Source: Chloroflexota bacterium (GTDB taxonomy: Bacteria; Chloroflexota; Dehalococcoidia; UBA1151; UBA1328). From it: 7,244 nucleotides of DNA. The stretch lies in assembly GCA_002687335.1 (NCBI GenBank), contig NYZY01000066.1:1-7244 (forward strand), in the 5' to 3' direction. Made by a program: the position numbers and the translations under genes. Each line of letters begins with the position of its first letter. Position 1 is the first letter of the stretch. The notes below the pieces were generated by a model, which did no database searches, was not told where the DNA came from, and saw only the letters and a list, made by a program, of their open reading frames with translations. Positions 1 through 6,482 of the stretch are shown here, piece by piece.

Positions 1-552
1 CACCGGTACTCCACGCTCATGAGCCACACGTATGGTCTCTTCCAGCCCTACTCCATGTGACGAGAATGGCATTATCACAAACGCTACACAGGCTGTATTC
101 TCATTGATGGCAGCTTCCAATTCATCAGTCGTTCCTTCATGCTCTGAGCCATAGAGCACAAGTTTTGCTCCTGCTGTGACGAAGGCTTTGTCATATCGGT
201 TACGCTGGCCTTTGAAAAGTACCACCTCATTTTTCATGCCAGTAGTATCTGGCAACTGTTCAACATTGCTTTCACTCTGGCCGGTCATACACGCGGCAAC
301 CATCAAGACTTGAGCGGCAGAGCAGCCTGCAGTAACCAAGCCTTGCTCAGCACCACATGCAAGAGCTACAACTTCTCCCGCTGCGCGATTAAGTTTTTTT
401 ATATCTACAAATGCATTTGCGGCTTCATCCATTGCGCTCAATACCTCTGGCCGCATAATGGAACCACCTAATGAGGTAACCCAACTTTGAGCATTAATAA
501 TTGGTGCTACGCCAAGTTTTTTGTAAACTTCAGGCCAGACACGATCAGTCAA
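1..552 (-). CDS. SelA/DgaE-like PLP-dependent enzyme, N-terminal part (C-terminus beyond left edge)
   Basis: My translation of the minus strand gives 184 codons, open to the window edge. The protein begins TDRVWPEVYKKLGVAPIIN and continues with LGGSIMRPEVLSAM (28-41), FVDIKKLNRAAGE (48-60), CGAEQGLVTAGCSAA (66-80), LPDTTGMKNEVV (100-111) and TTDELEAAINENTACV (141-156). This series matches the N-terminal half of the fold-type I PLP family that includes L-seryl-tRNA(Sec) selenium transferase (SelA) and D-glucosaminate-6-phosphate ammonia-lyase (DgaE). The TAGCSAA stretch corresponds to the PLP-phosphate region; the Schiff-base lysine would lie outside the window. I chose the TTG at 552 because GAGG (559-562) sits 6 nt upstream and family homology starts within 15 residues. 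The frame is open upstream to a TAA near 655, so a longer start is possible but its sequence does not resemble the family. A catabolic lyase role is more likely than selenocysteine synthesis, since no sel genes are visible, but the substrate is unknown. Confidence 0.85.
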   Translation of the reverse strand, partial: MTDRVWPEVYKKLGVAPIINAQSWVTSLGGSIMRPEVLSAMDEAANAFVDIKKLNRAAGEVVALACGAEQGLVTAGCSAAQVLMVAACMTGQSESNVEQLPDTTGMKNEVVLFKGQRNRYDKAFVTAGAKLVLYGSEHEGTTDELEAAINENTACVAFVIMPFSSHGVGLEETIRVAHERGVPV

Positions 553-637
553 AAGGCACCTCAATTCGTCAAACCACGAACAATAATCTGAAATGTACCA
601 GACGAATCGGAATTCTACACAGTGAGAAGAAAACTCG

Positions 638-658
638 CTAATTGATCTAAGCAATTAG
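638..658 (-). terminator. Possible rho-independent terminator of rlmN
   Basis: A perfect 7-bp inverted repeat, CTAATTG (638-644) and CAATTAG (652-658), encloses a 7-nt loop. Read on the minus strand it overlaps the rlmN stop codon (655-657) and is followed by GCGAGTTTTCTTCTC, a T-rich run. The stem is AT-rich and the T run is interrupted, so it would be a weak terminator. It could allow partial read-through into the SelA-like gene 100 bp downstream. Confidence 0.4.
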
Positions 659-1836
659 TTGTCGAGTATGTCAATGGCTCTCTCACGGAGCTGCCCGCAT
701 CCAGCATTTATGTCAATGCCTTTCTCCATTCGTATTGTGGAAGGAATTCCGTATTGCTTGAGACCGCCTTGAAAAGATTTAGCGCTAATTAGGTCAGTGC
801 GTTCGAACGGGCCCTCGGTTGTCGGATTAACCGGTATTAAATTCACGTGACAGTGCAACCCATTAAGTAAACGCCCAAGTTTCTGAGCCTGCTCAATTGA
901 GTCGTTCTGTTCTTTCAAAAGAACGTATTCAAAAAAAATTCTCCGCTTTGTCTTGTCAGCATATTTATGACATGCACTAATTAGCTCTTCAACCGGATAT
1001 CGTTTATTCACCGGCATCGTCTGCGAACGAGTCACGTTATCCGGAGCATGAAGAGATATTGCGAGGTTAATCTGAAGATCCTCATCCGCAAGTTTCAATA
1101 TCTCTGGTATCAGTCCGACTGTCGAGACCGTAATATGCCTTGCCCCAATATTCAATCCTTGACCGTCATTTAATACACGTATGGCAGATATCGTATTTTT
1201 ATAGTTAGCCAGCGGTTCGCCCATACCCATAAAAACAACGTTTGTAACACCTTGAACTTCCCCTTTCGTACGCTGACCACTGTCTATTTGAGCTTGATCC
1301 TCCGCAATAGCAACACGCTGCATCTCTATGACCTGAGCAACAATTTCGCCCACGGTCAAATTCCGTCGAAATCCCTGCTGCCCCGTTGCACAAAACGTAC
1401 ATCCCAGCGCACACCCTGCCTGGGTGGAAATACACGCGGTTTTACGATTACGCCGATGCCCGTCACTTTCATATCGCATCATTACAGTTTCAATCAACTC
1501 ACCATCACACAGACGATACAGTGACTTGCTGGTGGTGCGATCCGACGATGTAAGCGCCATCACCTCTGTCAACGATGATATTGAGTATTTTTCCCCTAGA
1601 GAGTTCCTAAATAACTTACTAAGCGTCGACATCTCTTCAAAACTCTTTGATACATCGTGGTAAATAGAGCGCCACAGTTGATCAGATCGAAATTTTTTCT
1701 CCCCCATTTCAAGGATGGAATCAGTAAGACTTTGACGAGACAGCTCGAGGATAGACGGAAGCATTGACGATGCGTCTACAGTACTCGAGACATTCTGATT
1801 CATTGGGGTAGAAGGAGTAGAAAAAGAGATAGGCAT
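655..1836 (-). CDS. rlmN: Dual-specificity 23S rRNA A2503 / tRNA A37 C2-methyltransferase RlmN
   Basis: A radical-SAM enzyme that methylates C2 of adenosine 2503 in 23S rRNA and, in characterised homologues, A37 of some tRNAs. The 393-residue product shows the [4Fe-4S] motif CALGCTFC with C142, C146 and C149. C135 lies seven residues before the cluster and C380 lies in AGCGQL; these match the two catalytic cysteines of E. coli RlmN (C118 and C355). GMGEP (204-208) is the SAM-binding GGEP-like motif, and RRIFFEYVLL (298-307) and VNLIPVNP (331-338) are typical of the family. Residues 26-95 form the N-terminal accessory domain. Residues 1-25 are a Ser/Thr-rich leader not typical of the family. 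No convincing Shine-Dalgarno lies before Met1 or Met12 (1803), so the start could be the internal Met. The gene is divergent from pstB and followed by the SelA-like gene on the same strand. Confidence 0.96.
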   Translation of the reverse strand: MPISFSTPSTPMNQNVSSTVDASSMLPSILELSRQSLTDSILEMGEKKFRSDQLWRSIYHDVSKSFEEMSTLSKLFRNSLGEKYSISSLTEVMALTSSDRTTSKSLYRLCDGELIETVMMRYESDGHRRNRKTACISTQAGCALGCTFCATGQQGFRRNLTVGEIVAQVIEMQRVAIAEDQAQIDSGQRTKGEVQGVTNVVFMGMGEPLANYKNTISAIRVLNDGQGLNIGARHITVSTVGLIPEILKLADEDLQINLAISLHAPDNVTRSQTMPVNKRYPVEELISACHKYADKTKRRIFFEYVLLKEQNDSIEQAQKLGRLLNGLHCHVNLIPVNPTTEGPFERTDLISAKSFQGGLKQYGIPSTIRMEKGIDINAGCGQLRERAIDILDN

Positions 1837-1947
1837 TGGAAAAAGAAGTTTCGTTGAAGATCAAGTTTAGCAATGAGAAAGTGATTTAGGCGATGTAATA
1901 TCCAACCGGATAATACCCATAAAATTTCTACTAATTATTTCTTTCTG

Positions 1948-1975
1948 TTAACTTTCAACTTCTAATATCTAAGAT
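1948..1975 (+). promoter_or_regulatory. Candidate pstB-phoU promoter
   Basis: TTAACT (1948-1953) and TAAGAT (1970-1975) are separated by 16 bp. Each matches 4 of 6 positions of the sigma-70 -35 and -10 consensus. Initiation near 1982 would leave a leader of about 25 nt before the pstB ATG. The tract CTGTTAACTTTCAACTTC (1946-1963) contains two adjacent TTAACT/TTCAAC-like hexamers and might bear a PhoB/PhoP-type site, but the match is loose. Confidence 0.3.
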
Positions 1976-2006
1976 AGTACATACACTTGAACAACCGGAG
2001 CAATTG

Positions 2007-2840
2007 ATGCCCCCAAATCAAGCCGATCTGTTATCGCAAGCAGGTTCAGCCGAAAATATTTTAAGGTTCGATACAACTGAGCCCATTCTCGAATCACACA
2101 ATCTATCCGTTGCATATAACGGCAATACCGCTATTAGTGATGTATCTATTCAGGTCCCCAAAAACAGTGTCGTATCTCTAATCGGTCCGTCCGGTTGCGG
2201 TAAAAGTACACTGCTGCGATGTTTTAATCGAATGAACGACCTCATCGCAACAGCTGAAGTAAAAGGCACAGTAAACTTCGCCGGCCAAAACATATATGAC
2301 AATGACATTGACCCTACAGAAATTCGCTTCCGCATTGGAATGGTATTTCAACGACCAAATCCGTTTCCGAAAAGCATTTATGAAAATGTAGCGTTCGGTC
2401 CACGTATCAACGGGATCACAGATGATCTCGATGAAGTTGTCGAGAACTCGCTCCGACGAGCCGCAGTATGGGAAGAGGTAAAAGATCGTTTAAACGAAAG
2501 TGGTCTCAGTGTTTCAGGAGGACAACAGCAACGAATATGTATTGCTAGGGCTTTGGCAGTTAATCCAGAAATCGTGCTTATGGACGAACCCGCCTCTTCA
2601 CTTGATCCTATTTCCACCCAGGCGATCGAACAACTTATTCAAGAACTGTCAAATGAAGTCACCATCATCATAGTTACTCATAATATGCAGCAAGCTACTC
2701 GTATTTCTGATTACGCAGCTGTCATGATGGCGGGGGAAGAACGCATAGGGAGAATGATCGAATATGGAACAAACGAACAGGTTTTCGGCAATCCTAAAGA
2801 TGAACGCACTGAAGCATATGTAACTGGCCGAATTGGTTAG
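2007..2840 (+). CDS. pstB: Phosphate ABC transporter ATP-binding protein PstB
   Basis: The cytoplasmic ATPase subunit that powers the high-affinity PstSCAB phosphate importer. The 277-residue product has Walker [10 protein letters not shown] (60-68), the Q-loop in [20 protein letters not shown] (Q115), the ABC signature [15 protein letters not shown] (168-182), Walker [14 protein letters not shown] (189-201) and the switch histidine in VTHNMQQA (H225). [13 protein letters not shown] and DPIST (200-204) are specific to PstB rather than to general importer ATPases, and the length is normal. The ATG at 2007 is preferred: GGAG (1997-2000) lies 6 nt before it. The adjoining in-frame TTG at 2004 would leave only 3 nt. 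The first 25 residues are a variable leader. The gene starts a unit with phoU 29 bp downstream. The genes for the binding protein and permeases (pstS, pstC, pstA) are not next to it; the upstream neighbour is divergent rlmN. Confidence 0.96.
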   Translation: MPPNQADLLSQAGSAENILRFDTTEPILESHNLSVAYNGNTAISDVSIQVPKNSVVSLIGPSGCGKSTLLRCFNRMNDLIATAEVKGTVNFAGQNIYDNDIDPTEIRFRIGMVFQRPNPFPKSIYENVAFGPRINGITDDLDEVVENSLRRAAVWEEVKDRLNESGLSVSGGQQQRICIARALAVNPEIVLMDEPASSLDPISTQAIEQLIQELSNEVTIIIVTHNMQQATRISDYAAVMMAGEERIGRMIEYGTNEQVFGNPKDERTEAYVTGRIG

Positions 2841-2869
2841 TCCTAACACAGGCGTAAACTGTACCAATC

Positions 2870-3586
2870 ATGAGCGAACAGAAAAATATCATTCCATTAG
2901 GTCGTCAAGATTTCGACAGAGATCTTGGCAAATTAGAAGCAGAGCTCATTCTTATGAGTGGGCTGGTAGAACAGGCAATATTCAACGCACTCAATGCTCT
3001 AAAATCTCGCGATATTGAAAAATCTCAGAAAGTTATCGATGAGGATGACAATATCGATCAGGCAGAATTGGAAATCGAACGAACCTGCATCGAGTTGATA
3101 AGACGTGAGGCTCCTATGGCGGGAGATCTTCGCAGAATTGTTGCCTCCCTCCATATCGCGGGAGAATTGGAACGCATAGGAGATTACGCTGAAGGAATAG
3201 CCAAGATCAGCATAACAATGGGAGGACAACCTCCACTTAAAGAATTAATCGACATCCCAAGAATGGGCGATATGGCCGTAAGGATGCTAAAACGATCTCT
3301 CGAGGCGTTCATTAGTCGAGATGCAGATCTTGTTCGCACCCTCAGCGTAGAACTCGAGAAAGAAGATGACGAAGTAGACGACCTTTACGCCAAGGTTCAA
3401 GGTGATCTTCTCGAACTAGTAAAAGCTGACCCTGAAAATGCTGAGCCGGCAACTTACCTAATGCGAGTCGCTCACAATGTTGAGCGCGTTGCCGATCGCG
3501 CTATGAATATCGTTGAACGAGCACTCTACCAGGCAACGGGCGAACTGGTTAGTGGGTCAACTCAAATCGAACCACTTGCAGAATAA
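2870..3586 (+). CDS. phoU: Phosphate transport regulator PhoU
   Basis: A cytoplasmic all-helical protein that restrains phosphate uptake and, where a PhoR-type kinase exists, mediates repression of the Pho regulon. The 238-residue product has the two tandem three-helix repeats of the family. Repeat one includes VEQAIFNALNAL (33-44), RREAPMAGDLRRIVASLHIA (78-97) and ELERIGDYAEGIAK (99-112). Repeat two includes MAVRMLKRSLEAFISRD (135-151) and HNVERVADRAMNIVE (202-216). The E-R-x-x-D segments in each repeat (ERIGD, ERVAD) are the conserved acidic metal-binding signatures. Its start lies 29 bp after the pstB stop, implying one transcript; no clear ribosome binding site is visible. TAA is immediately followed by TGA in another frame. 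No sensor kinase or response regulator is adjacent. Confidence 0.95.
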   Translation: MSEQKNIIPLGRQDFDRDLGKLEAELILMSGLVEQAIFNALNALKSRDIEKSQKVIDEDDNIDQAELEIERTCIELIRREAPMAGDLRRIVASLHIAGELERIGDYAEGIAKISITMGGQPPLKELIDIPRMGDMAVRMLKRSLEAFISRDADLVRTLSVELEKEDDEVDDLYAKVQGDLLELVKADPENAEPATYLMRVAHNVERVADRAMNIVERALYQATGELVSGSTQIEPLAE

Positions 3587-3742
3587 TGAATCCTTTCATC
3601 CTGAATCTTAGCTGCAAATACAGATGGTCTTTTCACCATCGTGTAATGCTTTTATTCTTTACATATTTATTGCCATTAGTTAACTCTGCTTTTCCTAACT
3701 GGACCCAACGAAGCAAATGTACACGTTGAAAAACGCAATTCA
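3587..3742. other. Convergent intergenic spacer
   Basis: This 156-bp stretch lies between the ends of phoU and the HTH gene. Apart from the weak hairpin at 3623-3640 I see no gene, repeat or RNA here. Confidence 0.6.
3623..3640 (+). terminator. Weak candidate terminator after phoU
   Basis: GATGGT (3623-3628) and ACCATC (3635-3640) form a 6-bp stem with the loop CTTTTC. On the plus strand it is followed by GTGTAATGCTTTTATTCTTT, where the T-rich part begins only after about 9 nt. It lies about 37 bp after the phoU stop. The late T tract makes intrinsic termination uncertain. Confidence 0.3.
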
Positions 3743-4177
3743 TTAATTACCAAGGAAGAACGATCGCTTGTAAGTGAACATTTTGGGCCACGAAGCACGT
3801 TCATGAAATAAAGAACGCTCACCTAATTCACTAAGAGACACAATCGGATTTACGCCTTCTTCATCAGAAGAAACCGGAGTCGCCCCACCACGTTGAACAA
3901 TTCGATGAACAGTTCGAGTACTTATACCAAAACGCTTTGAAATTTCAGTCACAGCAACCTGTTGAGACCTCAAGCGAAAAATCTCATCATCGCGAGTCCG
4001 ACGATTCTCGCGTTGTAACCAACCAGGATCGTCATATTTACACAATGGGAGCGGACACTCCAAGCATGTAAGAGAAGCATCACAACCATCGTCTTTGTAG
4101 CGGGTGTTTTCCGGTAATGTGTCAGATCTTACATAACCAAGTGCCACTGCAGATTGAGAATTAAACACTACTGACAT
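3743..4177 (-). CDS. Cys4-motif helix-turn-helix protein
   Basis: A 144-residue putative DNA-binding protein. A cysteine knuckle, C32-x5-C38-x2-C41-x4-C46, in the segment CDASLTCLECPLPLCKYDDP (32-51) could bind zinc or an Fe-S cluster. It is followed by a basic stretch RENRRTRDDEIFRLR (56-70) and a helix-turn-helix, VTEISKRFGISTRTVHRIVQ (76-95), of the kind found in resolvase, sigma or transposase-type HTH domains. I recall similar short 'CxxCPLPxCKYDDP plus HTH' proteins chiefly from Chloroflexota; their function is not established. The tail after residue 98 has no recognised motif. The ATG at 4177 has a strong GGAGG (4185-4189) 7 nt upstream. The gene follows the 230-residue gene by 46 bp with no promoter evident between, so the two are probably co-transcribed. 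It may be the unit's own regulator, but this is inference. Confidence 0.85.
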   Translation of the reverse strand: MSVVFNSQSAVALGYVRSDTLPENTRYKDDGCDASLTCLECPLPLCKYDDPGWLQRENRRTRDDEIFRLRSQQVAVTEISKRFGISTRTVHRIVQRGGATPVSSDEEGVNPIVSLSELGERSLFHERASWPKMFTYKRSFFLGN

Positions 4178-4223
4178 TCAAAGACCTCCAAATAACCAAA
4201 CGAGACGTGAACAAAAATATCGA

Positions 4224-4916
4224 TCATACGGCTGCCGAAACTGAGCATCGCGGTTGTGAGAAAAAGTGCGTACCACCAGGCCTGCCAGATAGGTTTCTCA
4301 AACGCTCCCTCTTGAAAATAGAAGTTGAGTATTGAGGGTCAGAGTTATCTGGAACACCAAACATCACTGTGGTTAATCCAGGAGCAGAAGCACGTGGATA
4401 CACACATTGGTCATACCAAGAAACATCGATCTGATGTGATTGAATAATTTCTAAGAACTTATCAGGAGAAGGACTACGATCTTTAATCGGCATATCAACA
4501 CTGACAAAAAGATGTTTAGTTTTCCCTATACGAATAGAACGAGCACCATCTGGAGACCAATCTTCACCCATACCAGCACTTTCTAAAGCCTTCACGAGTG
4601 CAAGCATTGCGGGATAAGTATCTTGTGTAAAAGACGGGGCTACCGTTGCTGAATTTGAAAACTCTGCACGATTAATAAACAGAAAAAGCAGACGTAAACG
4701 TGTAGAAATTTCCACGAAACTCTCATCCGCAGTGAGATCAATAGTAATGATCCGAGCGCCTGATTCAGTGGATTCGTGATCACTCACGTTACTCAAAACA
4801 ACGTCAGCCCAAGCATCCCTATTCTGTGATAATTCCATGTCTACAGATACCTGTGGGATTAACATAGAATCCCACGAGGAATCAGTTCCACTAATTTCAG
4901 GTGCCAACAGACTCAT
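4224..4916 (-). CDS. Hypothetical protein, 230 residues, first gene of a putative SOS-like unit
   Basis: I do not recognise this protein. The start is well supported: AGGA (4923-4926) sits 6 nt before the ATG, and a good promoter lies farther upstream. The product is soluble-looking, with no signal peptide; a short hydrophobic patch RLLFLFINRAEF (75-86) is too short and too charged at its ends to be a clear membrane span. Probable alpha/beta segments include ARIITIDL (54-61), YPAMLALVKALESAG (101-115), HLFVSVDMP (135-143), KFLEIIQSHQIDVSWYDQCV (153-172) and LTTVMFGVPD (181-190). The C-terminus (201-230) is basic and Gly/Ser-rich. There are only two cysteines (171 and 224). The next gene on the same strand, 46 bp on, encodes the Cys4 HTH protein. 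The promoter overlaps a GAACATATGTTC palindrome, suggesting induction by DNA damage. No enzymatic motif is visible, so no function is assigned. Confidence 0.82.
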   Translation of the reverse strand: MSLLAPEISGTDSSWDSMLIPQVSVDMELSQNRDAWADVVLSNVSDHESTESGARIITIDLTADESFVEISTRLRLLFLFINRAEFSNSATVAPSFTQDTYPAMLALVKALESAGMGEDWSPDGARSIRIGKTKHLFVSVDMPIKDRSPSPDKFLEIIQSHQIDVSWYDQCVYPRASAPGLTTVMFGVPDNSDPQYSTSIFKRERLRNLSGRPGGTHFFSQPRCSVSAAV

Positions 4917-4946
4917 ATCAATTCCTAAACATTAAATTCAGTAATT

Positions 4947-4960
4947 AGCACAATTGTTCT
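4947..4960. promoter_or_regulatory. Second, imperfect operator-like palindrome
   Basis: AGCACAATTGTTCT matches the palindrome AGAACAATTGTTCT at all but one position. It keeps 7 of the 8 defining bases of GAAC-N4-GTTC. Its centre is 19 bp from the centre of the perfect site and it covers the likely transcription start of the 230-residue gene. Binding of a second repressor dimer here is plausible but unproven. Confidence 0.45.
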
Positions 4961-4990
4961 ATTATCGAACATATGTTCTCTATTAGTCAA
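4961..4990 (-). promoter_or_regulatory. Sigma-70 promoter of the 230-residue gene / HTH unit
   Basis: Read on the minus strand, TTGACT (4985-4990) and GATAAT (4961-4966) are separated by 18 bp. They match the -35 and -10 consensus at 5 of 6 positions each. Transcription would start near 4954, giving a leader of about 38 nt that contains the AGGA ribosome binding site. It is the strongest promoter I can see in the window. Its spacer is largely occupied by the 12-bp palindrome at 4967-4978, which would block RNA polymerase when bound. Confidence 0.7.
4966..4979. promoter_or_regulatory. LexA (SOS) box-like operator
   Basis: CGAACATATGTTCT contains the perfect 12-bp palindrome GAACATATGTTC (4967-4978). 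It agrees at 13 of 14 positions with the Bacillus-type LexA/DinR consensus CGAAC-RNRY-GTTCG. It lies between the -35 and -10 of the minus-strand promoter, a typical repressor position. An alternative is an operator for the HTH protein encoded in the same unit; the sequence alone cannot separate these. Confidence 0.65.
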
Positions 4991-5036
4991 GTCATTTGAC
5001 GTGAAAAGATTGATAGATTGCACACCAAATCACGTG

Positions 5037-5065
5037 TTGACCCGTGGCAAAATCCAAACTACTTT
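5037..5065 (+). promoter_or_regulatory. Tentative cinA promoter
   Basis: TTGACC (5037-5042, 5 of 6 to the -35 consensus) and TACTTT (5060-5065, keeping the TA and final T of the -10) are 17 bp apart. Start of transcription near 5072 would exclude the in-frame GTG at 5044 as a start codon, consistent with the family-based start at 5125. The -10 is poor, so the call is tentative. Confidence 0.3.
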
Positions 5066-5124
5066 GTGGAAATCAAGCACTGGCAACCATGACAAATACA
5101 AATGAACAAGGTCGCGATCTATCC

Positions 5125-6357
5125 ATGAACGCCGAAATTATTTCAATAGGCTCTGAGCTACTACTCGGCCAAATCGTCGACACTAATGCATCCTGGATCG
5201 CAAAACGACTCGCTGAAAATGGGGTGAACCTGTTCTACAAAACAACCGTCGGAGACAATCTTGATCGAATGACCGATATCCTTGATCGTGCCTTAGACCG
5301 TTGTGACGTGGTGATCACCGGGGGCGGAATTGGACCGACGCAAGATGACCTGACACGTGAGGCAATCGCCAAAGTTACAGGGCGGGGCATAGAAACAGAT
5401 CCCGCATCTCTTACAGAACTTCGTGAAAGATTCCAAAAGCGTGGCTTCATACTTACAAAAAATAACGAACGCCAAGCACAGATTCCAAGTGGCGCTATAG
5501 TGGTGAAAAATCCTAATGGAACAGCACCAGCTTTCATCGTAGAGACTGACCGTGGCGTAACAATCAGCCTTCCTGGGGTACCTTTTGAGATGAAATGGCT
5601 GGTCGAAAATGAGGTTATCCCGTACCTTCGAAAAAAATTCAATCTAAAACAGATGATTCACTACCGTATCCTGAAAGTAGCAGATCTTGGTGAAAGCGCT
5701 GTCGATGACCTTATAGGGCACCTGATCGCAGAATCAAAGAATCCAACTGTTGGGGTTCTAGCCCATCCTGGACAAGTCGATGTGCGAATTGCCGCTTTAG
5801 CAGACGATATTGAACAAGCAAATAAGTTAATCGACAATGTCGACGATCAAATTCGTAAACTCCTAACTGACAATATTTTTGCGGTCGATGAAGAAACAAT
5901 TGAATCTGTAATCGGTGACCTTTTATCTGATCTGAATGCGACAGTTGCAACCTGCGAGGACCTAAGCGGAGGCTCGGTCGCGACTGCTGTGCGTGATGCA
6001 GCGGGTCCATCGTTTTTACAAAGCACCATAGTGAATTCAAATAATTCCTTGAACAAAATAGCGTGCCAAGGTGGAGAAACACCCCCATTCGCTAACGGGG
6101 CGGATAAGGCAATTGCACTAGCCCGTGCGATTAAACATACTGCCGATGCAACCTATGGAATCGCCGTTCACGGAGTAGAAGAAGGTAAACAACGATCGGA
6201 AAATCTAAGTAGAGGTGAAACGTATATAGTGGTTTCTGGTCCCTTTGGAGAAAGAACTCGTCACGTTCGGTCTGCAGGTACGGGTACGCCAGACAGGAAA
6301 CGCGCAGCAATGGGTGCTATGAGCTTACTCAGACGGGAATTACTAAAACTCGATTAA
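5125..6357 (+). CDS. cinA: CinA family protein (nicotinamide-nucleotide metabolism), deamidase domain degenerate
   Basis: CinA proteins join an N-terminal MoCF/COG1058 domain, an ADP-ribose or nucleotide pyrophosphatase in studied members, to a C-terminal NMN deamidase (PncC) domain. The N-terminal domain is well kept: NAEIISIGSELLLGQIVDTN (2-21), TGGGIGPTQDDLTREA (65-80) and SLPGVPFEMKWL (residues about 150-161). The middle domain contains VGVLAHPGQVDVRI. The C-terminal domain (from about 255) is odd. The family AESCTGG motif is replaced by CEDLSGG (277-283), with Asp where the catalytic Ser is expected. The usual YSNEAK becomes a SNNSLNK-type segment without the tyrosine, and the TGIAGP loop becomes HGVEEG (349-354). 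Deamidase activity is therefore doubtful. I start at ATG 5125 because homologues begin with MNAEIIS. The same frame is open back to GTG 5044 and ATG 5089; no start has a clear ribosome binding site. It is divergent from the SOS-like unit. Confidence 0.93.
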   Translation: MNAEIISIGSELLLGQIVDTNASWIAKRLAENGVNLFYKTTVGDNLDRMTDILDRALDRCDVVITGGGIGPTQDDLTREAIAKVTGRGIETDPASLTELRERFQKRGFILTKNNERQAQIPSGAIVVKNPNGTAPAFIVETDRGVTISLPGVPFEMKWLVENEVIPYLRKKFNLKQMIHYRILKVADLGESAVDDLIGHLIAESKNPTVGVLAHPGQVDVRIAALADDIEQANKLIDNVDDQIRKLLTDNIFAVDEETIESVIGDLLSDLNATVATCEDLSGGSVATAVRDAAGPSFLQSTIVNSNNSLNKIACQGGETPPFANGADKAIALARAIKHTADATYGIAVHGVEEGKQRSENLSRGETYIVVSGPFGERTRHVRSAGTGTPDRKRAAMGAMSLLRRELLKLD

Positions 6358-6482
6358 AGAGCCAAGAGCTATTGGTTGGTAAGTTATGAAAAATTCCATA
6401 TCTTTAAGTATTAACTCACGATTTATAAGTTCCCGTATTATTATCTTAAAATGATGGTCATCTACGAGTGTCGGGCTTCCCA
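6358..6482 (+). other. Intergenic region between cinA and the secreted-protein gene
   Basis: An AT-rich 125-bp gap. TATTAT at 6436-6441 could serve as a -10 for the downstream gene, with TTAACT (6411-6416) as a poorly spaced -35 (19 bp). No strong terminator hairpin was found after cinA, so read-through is possible. Confidence 0.35.

Noticed and set aside
1205..1663. Several short open frames within rlmN on both strands
   Set aside because: They overlap the radical-SAM core of rlmN, whose coding frame is certain.
2150..3229. Short open frames overlapping pstB and phoU
   Set aside because: All overlap strongly conserved coding sequence and have no plausible product or ribosome binding site.
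4986..5000. Inverted repeat GTCAA-N5-TTGAC
   Set aside because: A 5-bp arm repeat that largely coincides with the -35 element; too short to call as a separate operator.
5031..5036. CACGTG palindrome
   Set aside because: A 6-bp palindrome is expected by chance and has no known bacterial role in this position.
5235..5642. Minus-strand open frame of 135 codons
   Set aside because: It lies wholly antisense to the conserved N-terminal domain of cinA and its product is Ser/Arg-rich with no recognisable motif.
5711..6088. Minus-strand open frame of 125 codons
   Set aside because: Antisense to cinA; its composition (His, Gln, Arg, Leu-rich) is typical of a shadow frame.
6362..6375. Small hairpin CCAA-N6-TTGG after cinA
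   Set aside because: Only a 4-bp stem and no following T tract, so not a credible terminator.
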